Counted from the first letter of the stretch, positions 7,911 through 16,667 are shown. The stretch: DNA of 64,000 bases from Bacteroidota bacterium (GCA_006218065.1 VBWE01000030.1:24128-88127), one strand, 5' to 3'. Notes: generated by a model not told the origin, from the sequence alone. Translations and numbers: made by a program.

Positions 7911-9329
7911 ATGAAACGACCCGTTATTACCGCCCTTTTTTGCGCTCTCGGCCTGGGCCTTTTCGCCCAGGATTCCGATGCGGCCCGTTTCATGTACGAT
8001 AAAGACCGCCTTTCGAAAGAGTTCCATGCAGGCCGCCGCGATGCCTTGCGCCGCCTGATGCCCGACAGCAGCGTGGCCGTGTTCTTCGCCAACCCCGAAC
8101 GCAACCGCGCAAACGATGTGGATTACCAGTATCACCAGGATCCGAATTTTTACTACCTCACCGGCCTGGAAGAACCCAACGCCATGCTTTTCGTGTTCAA
8201 GGAAAAGCAGCACGTGGATACCTTGTACACCAACGAGATCATTTTTGTGCAGGGCCGCGACCAGAAAGAGGAAGCATGGACCGGCCGCAGGCTGGGGACC
8301 AAAGGCGTGCGCGACCTGTACGGGCTGAATACCGTGCTGCTGAACACGACTTTCGCCGACATGAATATCGATTTTGCGAAATACAAGCGCGTGCTTTTCA
8401 GTCCGCTCATTACCGACCTGCGGGATGATCCGGGCGATCGCGGCGACCTGTTCAGCATGATTCGTTACTTCAGGAACCGTACGGAGAAAAACAAAAACAA
8501 CGAAAACTATTACGTTGCGCAGTACATGGCTATGCTGCGGCAGATCAAGCAGCCGGAAGAAATGGTCCTGCTCCGCAAAGCCATCGACATGAGTTGTATC
8601 GGCCATATCGAACTGATCAAAGCGCTGGAAGACGGTATGAACGAATACGAAGCGCAGGCTGTGATCGAATACGTGTTCAAAAAATACGGGGCGGAATATT
8701 GCGGTTACCCGAGTATCGTGGGCGGCGGCGAAAATTCCTGCATCCTGCATTATATCTCGAACAGGCGGCCGCTTACGGGGAAAGACATGCTGGTGGTGGA
8801 TGCCGGCGCGGAATATCACGGCTACACGGCGGATATCACGCGTACTTTACCGACAGACGGAAAATACTCGGACCAGGAAAAAGCCATTTACAATATCGTA
8901 CTCGAAGCGCAGGAAGCCGGTATCAAAGCCTGCCGGAAAGGAAACGAATTCCGTGGTCCGCACAAAGAAGCGCTGAAAGTGATCCAGGCCCGGTTAAAGG
9001 AACTCGGCATCATCAAAAAGGACGAGGAATGCTTGCAGTATTTTTTCCACGGTACTTCGCATTACCTCGGGCTCGATGTGCACGATCCCGGTTTGTACGG
9101 TAAACTGGAGCCCGGCAACGTGATCACCGTTGAACCCGGCATTTATATTCCCGAAGGTTCGCCCTGCGATCCGAAATGGTGGAATATCGGCATCCGTATC
9201 GAAGACGACGTACTGATTACCGACGGCGATCCCGACGTACTTTCAAAAGCTGTTCCCAAAACAGTGGAATCGATCGAAAAGCTGATGGAGGAAAAAAGCT
9301 ACCTCAACCAGCCGAAAAGCGACAACTAG
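7911..9329 (+). CDS. pepP: M24 family Xaa-Pro aminopeptidase (aminopeptidase P type)
   Basis: A 472-residue protein with a signal peptide ending about ALGLGLFAQ, so it is exported. An N-terminal aminopeptidase-P domain covers about 30-190 and a pita-bread catalytic domain about 210-465. The five metal ligands are visible: Asp297 and Asp308 (DAGAEYHGYTADITR), His384 (HGTSHYLG), Glu408 (VEPGIY) and Glu431 (RIEDD). It should remove N-terminal residues preceding proline using two divalent metals. I chose the ATG at 7911 since an upstream in-frame ATG (7794) lies inside rpmB. The family is clear; the periplasmic location is inferred from the signal peptide. Confidence 0.92.
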   Translation: MKRPVITALFCALGLGLFAQDSDAARFMYDKDRLSKEFHAGRRDALRRLMPDSSVAVFFANPERNRANDVDYQYHQDPNFYYLTGLEEPNAMLFVFKEKQHVDTLYTNEIIFVQGRDQKEEAWTGRRLGTKGVRDLYGLNTVLLNTTFADMNIDFAKYKRVLFSPLITDLRDDPGDRGDLFSMIRYFRNRTEKNKNNENYYVAQYMAMLRQIKQPEEMVLLRKAIDMSCIGHIELIKALEDGMNEYEAQAVIEYVFKKYGAEYCGYPSIVGGGENSCILHYISNRRPLTGKDMLVVDAGAEYHGYTADITRTLPTDGKYSDQEKAIYNIVLEAQEAGIKACRKGNEFRGPHKEALKVIQARLKELGIIKKDEECLQYFFHGTSHYLGLDVHDPGLYGKLEPGNVITVEPGIYIPEGSPCDPKWWNIGIRIEDDVLITDGDPDVLSKAVPKTVESIEKLMEEKSYLNQPKSDN

Positions 9330-9416
9330 CGGGTATCGGCGGGACTAACAGAAGCCCTGAAAACGATAGACCGGGTATTGACAGGCATAAATAACCGCAC
9401 CTGAACTTGTAAAATC

Positions 9417-10229
9417 ATGGCAAAAGCTAAAAACGTTATTGTCTATATTCTGCTGCTGATCGCTTCCATGGGCAGCTTGCATGGGCAAACCAGTCCGCTT
9501 GCTGATGAATACATCCGGGCGGCAGATGATTTTAAAAAGAACATGAAACCGGACAGCGCGATGGTGTATTATGAAAAAGCGTCGGTTGAATTTCAAAGAC
9601 TGGGTAACGTAGAAAAATTCATAAGCGCATATAACCAGATTGGAATTATTTTAACCAGGCGGGATGAATATGAAAAAGCGAAATCGTATTTGGATAAGGC
9701 TTTATCAACAGGGCTTGCTTCACTGGACTCGAACAACCTGGAAATTGCAACGACTTATATCAGCCTGGGCGTAATTTATAACGCGGAAGAAAAATACACG
9801 GATGCTTTGGCTTACCACAACAAAGCGTTGTCAATACGGCTGCGGCAGTTAGGGAAGAACGATGCCCAGGTGGCAACGAGCTATGGTAATATTGGAAATG
9901 TGTACCTGTACGCAAAGGATTATAATAAATCCATTGATGCGCATTCGAAAGCGATGAAAATCAGGGAGAAGGTTTTTGGTGAAAAAAGTGCGGAGATTAT
10001 TGAAAGCTACAGGGGCTTAGGAAATGGGTACAGGGAGAAGGGAGAATATAAGAAGGCGCTGAAGTATTTTGAAAAAGCATTGGAAAATAAAATTATACAG
10101 CGCGGAGAAGGACATAAAGACCTGGGGAGGTTTTATAAAAACATCAGTGAAGTGTACTATTTGATGGAAAACAAAGCGCAGGGAGATTTCTATAAAAGCA
10201 AGTCCGAGGAAGTTTTAAAGAATCGTTAA
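9417..10229 (+). CDS. Exported TPR-repeat protein
   Basis: A 270-residue protein with a signal peptide ending near SLHGQ, followed by about six tetratricopeptide units. Examples are ATTYISLGVIYNAEEKYTDA and ATSYGNIGNVYLYAKDYNKS, the TPR_12-style pattern with long interhelix segments. In Bacteroidota such proteins are often the N-terminal part of sensor kinases, but this one ends after the repeats without a kinase or DNA-binding domain. The second half is visibly more A/T-rich in codon choice than its neighbours. Function is unknown beyond protein-protein interaction. Confidence 0.8.
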   Translation: MAKAKNVIVYILLLIASMGSLHGQTSPLADEYIRAADDFKKNMKPDSAMVYYEKASVEFQRLGNVEKFISAYNQIGIILTRRDEYEKAKSYLDKALSTGLASLDSNNLEIATTYISLGVIYNAEEKYTDALAYHNKALSIRLRQLGKNDAQVATSYGNIGNVYLYAKDYNKSIDAHSKAMKIREKVFGEKSAEIIESYRGLGNGYREKGEYKKALKYFEKALENKIIQRGEGHKDLGRFYKNISEVYYLMENKAQGDFYKSKSEEVLKNR

Positions 10230-10268
10230 GCCGGAACTGTTTATCCCTTCAGGGCGGGAACTTAATTT

Positions 10269-10332
10269 CGAATTTCGAACTCCGAATTTTGAAGTTGTAT
10301 GAAACACTTCGCAATTCGGCATTCGAAATTCG
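10269..10332. repeat. Hairpin repeat, AATTCGGCATTCG word
   Basis: The left arm (10269-10295) and right arm (10306-10332) pair over 27 positions with about four mismatches; both are iterations of ATTCG/CGAATT words. The tip, GAAGTTGTATGAAACACTTC, is the reverse complement, with one change, of the tip of the element at 13951. It lies between two convergent genes. Confidence 0.8.
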
Positions 10333-10340
10333 GTTTGTTA

Positions 10341-10937
10341 TTACTTCCTCCTGAAATAACTTTCCGCATCGGCCCGGCTTCCTTTCCTGAGCCACCCGGC
10401 AAAAAGCGAATCTTTTTTCATGCCCGGGTTTTCGTCAACCGGCGAGAACATATGATTCCAGGTATTGACGAAAATCACCGGCCGGCTATCCGTGAGCCGG
10501 AATGCTGATCCCGGGAAGGTTTGACTGAAATGCGTCACCATGTTTTTCCGGAAACGCTGATCCCTGCTGAACGTGGAAGGAAAAGCCACCGAATCGAGTG
10601 CATCCGTGGCCGCCGAATAATACAGCACAAAACTTTCGATGTCCTTTTTCCGCCGGTAATGGTTTCGCCGGTAGGCATCGTAGCACCAGTCGAAAAAGAA
10701 AAACGGCAGGTCTTCGTCAACAAAAACCACGGAAATTTCTTTACGGATACTGTTGTCCAGCGTATCCGTTTTTACAAAAAGGATCTCGACCGGGTTTTTC
10801 GCGTCTTTTTCGGGACTTACGAATATGCAGGGATAGTTGATGTAAGGCGAATGTTTGTGGTCTTCCGCCAGCTGCGGTAAAGGTCGGCAGGAAAGGAGCA
10901 GGAGGAAGGCAAAAAAGAAAAGTGGCTTCCGCGTCAT
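10341..10937 (-). CDS. Uncharacterised lipoprotein
   Basis: A 198-residue protein with an N-terminal signal ending in LLLLSC, a good lipobox, so it is a predicted lipoprotein. The body is rich in aromatic residues and has no motif I recognise. Its ATG overlaps the TGA of the upstream DUF1697 gene (ATGA, 10934-10937), so the two are probably co-translated. Function unknown. Confidence 0.65.
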   Translation of the reverse strand: MTRKPLFFFAFLLLLSCRPLPQLAEDHKHSPYINYPCIFVSPEKDAKNPVEILFVKTDTLDNSIRKEISVVFVDEDLPFFFFDWCYDAYRRNHYRRKKDIESFVLYYSAATDALDSVAFPSTFSRDQRFRKNMVTHFSQTFPGSAFRLTDSRPVIFVNTWNHMFSPVDENPGMKKDSLFAGWLRKGSRADAESYFRRK

Positions 10938-11485
10938 GATCCGGCAGGCAGGTATTTTTCAAGCAGCGTTTTGGTCGTGGCCCAGTTGCGGAGGGTGGTT
11001 TTCTGTTTCAGCTTTTTCTCGATCACGCTGCCGGCCATTTTGGATTCACCGAGTCCTTTCCGGCAAAGCCAGTACAATTCCGATCCGGCAAAGTGAAAAC
11101 TGTCGATTTTATTTTCGAGAACAAGCAGCGCATCCTGCATCTCTTTTTCAGCTTCCCGCTCGAGGAAGGCGATATAAAGCTGGATCGTTTTATCGGCCCG
11201 GATGTCGCCGAACGGGTTGTTTTTCACTACGTTTTTCATATCCGCTGCGCTGCGCACGAATGTTTCCACTTCGTAGCCGAGCGATTTATGCAGCCGTTTT
11301 TCAATTTTTTCCCGCAGGGCGGATTTATCGTTCTCCGCTGCGTCGAAAATCACGTTCCCGCTCTGGATATAGGTTTCGATATTCTTCAGTCCCGGCATCA
11401 CCATGATTTTCCGGAGTTCTTCCATTTTGATGATCTTGCTTCCGCCCACGTTGATGGCGCGGAGTAAGACTACGTAACGATTCAT
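10934..11485 (-). CDS. DUF1697 domain protein
   Basis: A 183-residue protein starting MNRYVVLLRAINVGGSKIIK, with the DUF1697 pattern: LLRAINVGG, the IQSGNVIF strand, and a C-terminal region ending ATTKTLLEKY (conserved RNWRT/TxxKL-like). It has no signal peptide and is cytoplasmic. The family has a ferredoxin-like fold and no assigned biochemical role. It is coupled to the downstream lipoprotein gene by a 4-base overlap. Confidence 0.85.
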   Translation of the reverse strand: MNRYVVLLRAINVGGSKIIKMEELRKIMVMPGLKNIETYIQSGNVIFDAAENDKSALREKIEKRLHKSLGYEVETFVRSAADMKNVVKNNPFGDIRADKTIQLYIAFLEREAEKEMQDALLVLENKIDSFHFAGSELYWLCRKGLGESKMAGSVIEKKLKQKTTLRNWATTKTLLEKYLPAGS

Positions 11486-11519
11486 GCAATTGGTTTTTGG
11501 TTATCCCTTCGGGAAAGTT

Positions 11520-11605
11520 AAGCGAATTCCGAATGCCGAATTTCGAATGTCGAATGCCGAAGTTTAGTCGTAAAAACAATGCACTTCATTGATTCGGCAT
11601 TATTC
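11520..11605. repeat. Hairpin repeat, GAATGCCGAA word
   Basis: The words GAATTCCGAATGCCGAATTT and CGAATGCCGAAG are followed after a short spacer by CACTTC and GATTCGGCATT. The terminal AATGCCGAA/TTCGGCATT arms pair. It is the same word family as the elements at 10269 and 13951, but the tip differs. It lies between two minus-strand genes. Confidence 0.65.
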
Positions 11606-11656
11606 TTTTCCCGTTGCATCAGACACGAGGTCCAGCGGCCGCAAAAAACGTTCGTT

Positions 11657-12094
11657 TCATTTCAACTGAAGCCTGGCGATGAGTACGGTATCGTTGTAAG
11701 CATCCTCTTTCGAATCGATCCCGAAATACAGGCTGACTGCTTTGCCGTTTTTGAAATCCGCGGAAGCCAGCAGGTCGCTCACAGGCGCTTTGGCGGAAAA
11801 GACAAGACCCGAATTACGGTATTCATACATTTTGATCAGTTCGTTTTTCTCGTTCCGGATAAAAAGCGTAGTGCGCGATGCTGTTCCCGAAGCTCCGCAG
11901 AGGTACCTGCTCACCTGCAAGGTATCGCGGTTGTTCAGTTTCTTTTTGTCGAGGAAGGCCAGTTCGCCCAACTGGTTTTTCTGGCTGGAAAGCAGTGTTT
12001 TTTTGCCGATGTCCAGCGACCAACTGTTGGCATTGAACGGTGCCCAGGAGCCGAGCAGAACGGCGAGGAACAGGGCGGAAAGCAGGGTTTTCAT
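11657..12094 (-). CDS. Small exported protein of unknown function
   Basis: A 145-residue protein with a signal peptide (MKTLLSALFLAVLLGSWAPF) and a beta-rich body containing two short basic/hydroxyl strands and one Cys. Overlapping plus-strand ORFs exist but lack a signal peptide, so the minus-strand reading is preferred. No family recognised. It is downstream of, but oriented away from, rpmG. Confidence 0.55.
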   Translation of the reverse strand: MKTLLSALFLAVLLGSWAPFNANSWSLDIGKKTLLSSQKNQLGELAFLDKKKLNNRDTLQVSRYLCGASGTASRTTLFIRNEKNELIKMYEYRNSGLVFSAKAPVSDLLASADFKNGKAVSLYFGIDSKEDAYNDTVLIARLQLK

Positions 12095-12195
12095 GATTTT
12101 GTACGGGTTATCCTGGATTGCTTACAAGATAACGAATTGTGCTTATTTCCATAAACAGGAGGCCGCCATCCGGGTCAATATTTTACCCTTAATTC

Positions 12196-12256
12196 TTGTC
12201 AAAAACAAAAAACTCCCTATATTTGCACCCCTGAATTCAATAAAAACGATTCAATC
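12196..12256 (+). promoter_or_regulatory. rpmG promoter and leader
   Basis: TTG at 12196-12198, a spacer of 19, then TATATTTG at 12218-12225, an excellent match to the phylum's consensus. The leader repeats the rpmB leader (GCACCCCTGAATTCAATAAA then ACGATT) up to a few bases before the ATG. Confidence 0.8.
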
Positions 12257-12439
12257 ATGGCTAAGAAAGGCAATCGCATACAGGTTATCCTGGAATGCAC
12301 CGAGCACAAGGAAAGCGGGAAACCGGGTACTTCGCGTTATATCACTACGAAGAACAAGAAGAATTCGCCCGACCGGATGGAGATCAAGAAATACAATCCC
12401 ATCCTGAAGAAAATGACCGTTCACAAAGAGATCAAGTAA
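12257..12439 (+). CDS. rpmG: 50S ribosomal protein L33
   Basis: A 60-residue protein beginning [20 protein letters not shown] with the L33 pattern [12 protein letters not shown] and a KKYNPILKK tail. Only one Cys is present, so this is the zinc-free type lacking the CxxC pairs. It leads a two-gene unit with the DUF4295 gene, as is usual in Bacteroidota. Confidence 0.95.
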   Translation: MAKKGNRIQVILECTEHKESGKPGTSRYITTKNKKNSPDRMEIKKYNPILKKMTVHKEIK

Positions 12440-12468
12440 CCGGCGAAAGCCACTAATACCATAAAGTC

Positions 12469-12627
12469 ATGGCAAAGAAAGTAGTTGCGACGCTCAAATC
12501 CGGTGAAGGCAAGCAGTTCACCCGCGTAATCAAGATGGTGAAATCGCCCAAGACCGGCGCGTATGCATTCAAAGAAGAAGTAGTGCACAACGATCATATC
12601 AAGGATTTCCTCTCCGACAAGAAGTAA
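12469..12627 (+). CDS. DUF4295 family small protein
   Basis: A 52-residue basic protein starting MAKKVVATLKSGEGKQFTRV and ending FLSDKK. This matches DUF4295, a short family almost confined to Bacteroidota and typically placed directly behind rpmG; here the gap is 29 bases. A ribosome-associated role is often assumed from context, but I know of no direct evidence for it. Confidence 0.9.
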   Translation: MAKKVVATLKSGEGKQFTRVIKMVKSPKTGAYAFKEEVVHNDHIKDFLSDKK

Positions 12628-12649
12628 GTTCTGAACGATACATAATCAG

Positions 12650-12685
12650 CCAAAGCTTTCCATACCGGGAAGCTTTTGGTGTTTA
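12650..12685 (+). terminator. Terminator-like hairpin after the rpmG operon
   Basis: CCAAAGCTTTCC pairs with GGGAAGCTTTTGG around ATACC. The following tract (TGTTTAT) is weak, so termination efficiency is uncertain. Confidence 0.6.
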
Positions 12686-12714
12686 TAAGCCGACCCGCCC
12701 CGCATTGCCGGCGC

Positions 12715-12936
12715 GCAAAAGGCAAAAAACAAAAAGCAATGAAAATCAAAAAAACAAAGGGCAAAGGCAAAAAATAGTAAACGTCACACTGAGCGGAGAC
12801 GAAGTGTGTGTAAAACAGACCTGACGTCTTTTTATTTTTTGTTTTTTGTGAGTTGCCTTTTGAAACAGGCCCTTCTGCAAAGCAGTCTCCGGTTATTTGC
12901 CTTTTGCCCTTTGCTATTTGCTTTTGCTTTTTGAAT
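12715..12936. repeat. Composite hairpin repeat, GGCAAAAAGC word
   Basis: This fills most of the 375-base gap before ftsY. The left arm (12715-12776) iterates GCAAAAGGCAAAAAAC-type words, and the right arm (12894-12935) iterates TTGCCTTTTGCCCTTTGC. Inside the loop, at 12785-12808, a second hairpin (CACACT-GAGCGGAGACGA-AGTGTG) belongs to the GAGCGGAGTCGA REP-like type also found at 53160. The same GCAAA word reappears in the elements at 24161 and 55503. Confidence 0.8.
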
Positions 12937-12971
12937 AAACGACCGGCGTGTAAAACAGACCATCTATTCCG

Positions 12972-12979
12972 TAATTTTG
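12972..12979 (+). promoter_or_regulatory. -7 box upstream of ftsY
   Basis: TAATTTTG is an exact TAnnTTTG match 24 bases before the ftsY ATG. No convincing -33 TTG is at the expected spacing. Confidence 0.55.
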
Positions 12980-13002
12980 CTCACGTTTTACGCGAACCTC
13001 TT

Positions 13003-13950
13003 ATGGGTATTTTCAGTTTTTTCAGCAAGGACAAAAAAGAAAGCCTCGACCAGGGCCTGGCCAAAACCAAGGAAGGTTTTTTCCAGAAGATTACGCGCGC
13101 CGTAGTCGGCAAATCGGCTGTGGATGCGGAAGTGCTCGATAACCTGGAAGAAGCGCTGATCACGTCCGACGTTGGCGTGGAAACAACCATTAAAATTATC
13201 CGCCGGATAGAAGAACGCGTTTCCAGAGACAAATACGTCGGTACTTCGGAACTGAACGCGATCATGAAAGAAGAAATCGCTTCGCTGCTGGCGGAAAACA
13301 ATACCGAGGACCTGAAAGATTTCGTAATTCCCGCCGATAAAAAGCCCTACGTGATCATGGTAGTCGGTGTAAACGGCGTGGGAAAAACGACAACCATCGG
13401 TAAACTCGCATACGCCTTTAAAAAAGCGGGCAAGAGCGTGATGCTCGGAGCCGCCGATACTTTCCGCGCCGCCGCAGTCGATCAACTCGTCATCTGGTCC
13501 AAACGCGTGGACGTGCCCATCGTGGCACAGGCTATGGGGTCCGACCCGGCATCTGTGGCATTCGATACGCTGAACTCGGCGGTTTCCAAAGGAACCGACG
13601 TAGTGATCATCGATACGGCCGGACGTTTGCACAACAAAGTGAACCTGATGAACGAACTGTCGAAGATCAAAAAAGTGATGCAGAAAGTCGTTCCCGACGC
13701 TCCGCACGACGTGTTGCTTGTACTCGACGGTTCCACCGGCCAGAACGCGATAAACCAGTGCCGCGAATTCACCGCCGCAACCGATGTCACCGCATTGGCC
13801 GTAACCAAGCTCGACGGAACAGCCAAAGGCGGCGTGGTGATCGGTATTTCCGACCAGTTCAAAATCCCGGTAAAGTATATCGGGGTAGGCGAGAAGATGG
13901 AAGACCTGCAGGTATTCAACAAACACGAGTTCGTGGACTCGTTGTTCTAA
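13003..13950 (+). CDS. ftsY: Signal recognition particle receptor
   Basis: A 315-residue SRP GTPase. The helical N domain (about 1-105) starts MGIFSFFSKDKK. The NG GTPase motifs are GVNGVGKTTTIGKLA (P-loop), AADTFRAAA, DTAGRLHNK and TKLDGTAKGG, with a C-terminal YIGVGEKMEDL. It docks ribosome-SRP complexes at the membrane. The acidic A domain of E. coli FtsY is absent, as in many Bacteroidota. I chose ATG 13003 because the longer frame runs back through a repeat element. Confidence 0.96.
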   Translation: MGIFSFFSKDKKESLDQGLAKTKEGFFQKITRAVVGKSAVDAEVLDNLEEALITSDVGVETTIKIIRRIEERVSRDKYVGTSELNAIMKEEIASLLAENNTEDLKDFVIPADKKPYVIMVVGVNGVGKTTTIGKLAYAFKKAGKSVMLGAADTFRAAAVDQLVIWSKRVDVPIVAQAMGSDPASVAFDTLNSAVSKGTDVVIIDTAGRLHNKVNLMNELSKIKKVMQKVVPDAPHDVLLVLDGSTGQNAINQCREFTAATDVTALAVTKLDGTAKGGVVIGISDQFKIPVKYIGVGEKMEDLQVFNKHEFVDSLF

Positions 13951-14006
13951 TGCCGAAGTGTTTTATACAACTTCAATATTCGGCATTCGCAATTCGGAGT
14001 TCGATC
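13951..14006. repeat. Hairpin repeat, TGCCGAAGTG / ATTCGG word
   Basis: This fills the space between convergent ftsY and the TonB-dependent receptor gene. It contains GAAGTGTTTTATACAACTTC, the same core as the element at 10269 in the opposite orientation, followed by ATTCGGCATTCGCAATTCGG. It may serve as a bidirectional terminator. Confidence 0.75.
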
Positions 14007-16667
14007 CTAAAACTTCGCTATTAAACGTACACTAAGCTGCCGGTTGGTGAGATAATTCGGAATGCCGTACAAACGCCCGGTCACGTCTTTTACCCAGTAA
14101 TACGAAACGGTATTGTTTACCTGCAGCAGGTTGTACACTTCGGCTCCGATCCAGAGCGATTTCATGAAACGGAACGGGTTGGATTCTTTCAGCGGCTTTT
14201 CTTCTTTGATCACCTGGTAGGAAAAACCGATATCCACGCGGCGGTAAGGAGGCATGCGCAGAACGGCCAGGTGCCGCTGGTGGTTGGGTGGTCCGAAAGG
14301 AAGACCCGTACCGACAACCAGCCCGAGGCTCATCTTGCAGTCGGGAAGCATAGGCAGGTAATCCTGGAAGTACATGGAAAAATTCACGATCTGGTCCGTA
14401 GGACGCGGAATGAAACCGGGAGCATTGACGATACTGTCGACCGCGATATTATTCACCGTGTAGCCGGGATAAATCGTATCGCCGTCGCTGTTCAGGTAAA
14501 TCACGAACCGGTCGTTATATAAATTTTCACGCGTGCGCAGGATGGAAAGATTTACCCACGAATCCGCTTTGCGCACAAACTGTCCGTTCAGTTTGAAGTC
14601 GATACCGTACGCGTAACCGTAAGCCTGGTTTTCGCCGAAATAGCGCAGGCGGACATCCGTTACTTCGTAAGGCACCAGGTTGTCGAGGTATTTGTAATAC
14701 GCTTCGGTGATGAAACGGAAAGGCCGGTTCCAGAGTTTGAAATGAATATCGCCGCCGAGTACGGCGTGGACAGCGGTCTGCGCTTTTACATTCTTGTGCA
14801 CGGTTCCGTTGAAATCGCGCAGTTCACGGTAAAACGGGGGCTGGCTGTAAAGTCCGCCCGCTACGCGGAAAGAAGCCTGGCGTTTCCAGTGCGGTTTCCA
14901 GGAAAGATTCACGCGCGGGCTCACGATCGTTTGCCCGTTCATGTTCCAGTAATGGCTGCGCACGCCGGCATTCAGTTCGAGCTGCGAAGTGTCGCGCAGT
15001 TTCCAGTTCCAGATATGCTGCACGAAAGCCATCGCCCGCGACGAAGCCAGTTCTGCTTTGCCTTTGATCAGGCCCTGCACTTCGAGCACTTCCAGCGGGT
15101 AGAACGGGATCGAATAACCTGCCGAATCCACCAGGCCCCATTCGCTCAGCTCGTCGGTAATCTGCTCGTGCTGGTAACGCAGTCCCCAGGAAAGAATGGA
15201 ATTATTCGCGTTGTACGTGTAATCGCCTTTATGCTCACCGTTAATGACAAGTGCATCGAGAAAGTTCCGCGCATGATTAAGATATCCGCCCACGCCGCGG
15301 TTAAAAGCCACCTGCCCGAAAGTCGGTTTTCCGAAATCCGTTTCCAGCTGATCGATATAATATGCGCCTTCGATATCGAAGGTTTCATTTTCGGAAGAGA
15401 AGAAAGAGGAACCGATAAATCTCAGCCGAAGCCGTTCGTTCGGGTGCATGTAATTCAACGCAAGCGCATTGAAATTCGTTTTGAAACTGTTCACTTCCTG
15501 CCCCTCGAAAAACACCGTAAAGCGCAGCGCCTGGTTCAGCGTGCCGAATTCGGTTTCGCGCGTTTCGGGTCGCAGTTCGTATTTGTTCTGCGCGTAATTG
15601 CCGAGATAATCGAGCCGCCAGTGTTCGGTAAAATTATACGTCAGGAAAGCCTGCACATCGGTGAACGAAGTGGTGTAATCGCCGCGCGTATCGAGTTTGT
15701 TCAGCAGGTAACGGTTGCTTTTCTGCCGCGCGCCAAGCATCCAGGTAAACCGTTCGTCTTTCGAAATGCCTTCCACTTCAAAACTTCCACCGAGCAGTCC
15801 CGCGGAAAAAGTGCCTCCGAATTTTTTCGGCCGGCGGTAGGTGATATCGAGCACCGACGACATGGCATCGCCGTATTTCGCTTCATAGCCGCCCGCGGAA
15901 AAAAATACGCGATCCACCATGTCGCCGTTCACGATGGTCAGTCCTTCCTGCTGCCCGGAGCGCGTGATCAATGGACGATACACTTCGATGCCGTTGATGT
16001 AAAGTTTGTTTTCGTCAAAACTTCCGCCGCGGATGGAGTATTGCGAACTCAGTTCGTTGTTTACCGAGCCGCCGATCACCAGGCGGAGCGCACCGATGAA
16101 ATCGCCGCTGGGGCTGGGAATATTCTGGATCGGCCCGGGAGGAAAATAATCGCCGGTGCCGAGTACGCCATACACTTCGGTGGTATCGCCGCCTTTGGGT
16201 TCGAGCTCAATCGCGAAATTTTTTATTTCCCCGGCCGTGAGCTTTACGGGAACATCATACCGTTTGAACCCGGTAAGCTGTACGGTGATCATCAGCGGCT
16301 GGCCTGCCGGGACGGTGAGTGTGAAATTTCCTTTAGCGTCGGTGAACGTTCCCTTGCTTTTTCCGCCGAGAATATACCCGACTGCGGCCGATTCCACAGG
16401 GCTGCCTTCCGGACCGGTGACGCGGCCGGTAATGGTTGCTTCCTGCGCGAGAGCCGGCAGGGTGAGTGCGAAAGCAAACAGGAGGAAAACGGAGCGTATC
16501 AGTTTACAGTTGGCAGTTGGCAGTTTCTGTTTTACAGGGATGTCGTCAAAAACCAGGAACTTCCGCTTATACAAGACAAAATTGCCAACTGTAAACTGCA
16601 AACGGCCAACTGCAAACCGGAATAACGACTTGATTGAAAAACGAATCTTTGAAATTTCCGCGGGCAT
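14007..16667 (-). CDS. TonB-dependent receptor with N-terminal regulatory-like domain
   Basis: After a signal sequence (RSVFLLFAFALTLPALAQ) comes a carboxypeptidase-regulatory-like beta-sandwich (ATITGRVTGPEGSPVESAAV). A plug domain follows (YSIRGGSFDENKLYINGIEV, then VVNGDMVDRVFF-like), and then a long outer-membrane barrel ending in an aromatic-terminated strand (LSVRLIAKF). It should import a ligand in a TonB-dependent manner; the ligand is unknown. The start is uncertain: ATG 16667 gives a 65-residue extension translated from a word-iterated repeat (16500-16618), and no ATG lies between that repeat and the signal sequence. It is 17 bases downstream of the partner gene. Confidence 0.85.
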   Translation of the reverse strand: MPAEISKIRFSIKSLFRFAVGRLQFTVGNFVLYKRKFLVFDDIPVKQKLPTANCKLIRSVFLLFAFALTLPALAQEATITGRVTGPEGSPVESAAVGYILGGKSKGTFTDAKGNFTLTVPAGQPLMITVQLTGFKRYDVPVKLTAGEIKNFAIELEPKGGDTTEVYGVLGTGDYFPPGPIQNIPSPSGDFIGALRLVIGGSVNNELSSQYSIRGGSFDENKLYINGIEVYRPLITRSGQQEGLTIVNGDMVDRVFFSAGGYEAKYGDAMSSVLDITYRRPKKFGGTFSAGLLGGSFEVEGISKDERFTWMLGARQKSNRYLLNKLDTRGDYTTSFTDVQAFLTYNFTEHWRLDYLGNYAQNKYELRPETRETEFGTLNQALRFTVFFEGQEVNSFKTNFNALALNYMHPNERLRLRFIGSSFFSSENETFDIEGAYYIDQLETDFGKPTFGQVAFNRGVGGYLNHARNFLDALVINGEHKGDYTYNANNSILSWGLRYQHEQITDELSEWGLVDSAGYSIPFYPLEVLEVQGLIKGKAELASSRAMAFVQHIWNWKLRDTSQLELNAGVRSHYWNMNGQTIVSPRVNLSWKPHWKRQASFRVAGGLYSQPPFYRELRDFNGTVHKNVKAQTAVHAVLGGDIHFKLWNRPFRFITEAYYKYLDNLVPYEVTDVRLRYFGENQAYGYAYGIDFKLNGQFVRKADSWVNLSILRTRENLYNDRFVIYLNSDGDTIYPGYTVNNIAVDSIVNAPGFIPRPTDQIVNFSMYFQDYLPMLPDCKMSLGLVVGTGLPFGPPNHQRHLAVLRMPPYRRVDIGFSYQVIKEEKPLKESNPFRFMKSLWIGAEVYNLLQVNNTVSYYWVKDVTGRLYGIPNYLTNRQLSVRLIAKF
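16500..16618. repeat. Hairpin repeat, CAGTTGGCAGTT word, at a gene start
   Basis: The left arm (16500-16529) reads CAGTTTACAGTTGGCAGTTG and onward. The right arm (16580-16618) contains GCCAACTGTAAACTGC and GGCCAACTGCAAACC. Both are iterations of a roughly 10-nt word. It directly abuts the codons of the TonB receptor's signal peptide. Confidence 0.8.

Noticed and set aside
12715..12936. Possible CRISPR array in the repeated GCAAAA words
   Set aside because: The units are 10-12 nt, degenerate and inverted on the other side; there are no constant-length spacers and no cas genes.
12988..13926. 312-codon minus-strand ORF opposite ftsY
   Set aside because: Antisense shadow of a clear FtsY; His/Phe-rich composition with no family signature.
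14742..16625. 627-codon plus-strand ORF opposite the TonB receptor
   Set aside because: It mirrors the codon structure of the receptor gene, has no signal peptide or recognisable motif, and the minus strand encodes a complete receptor.
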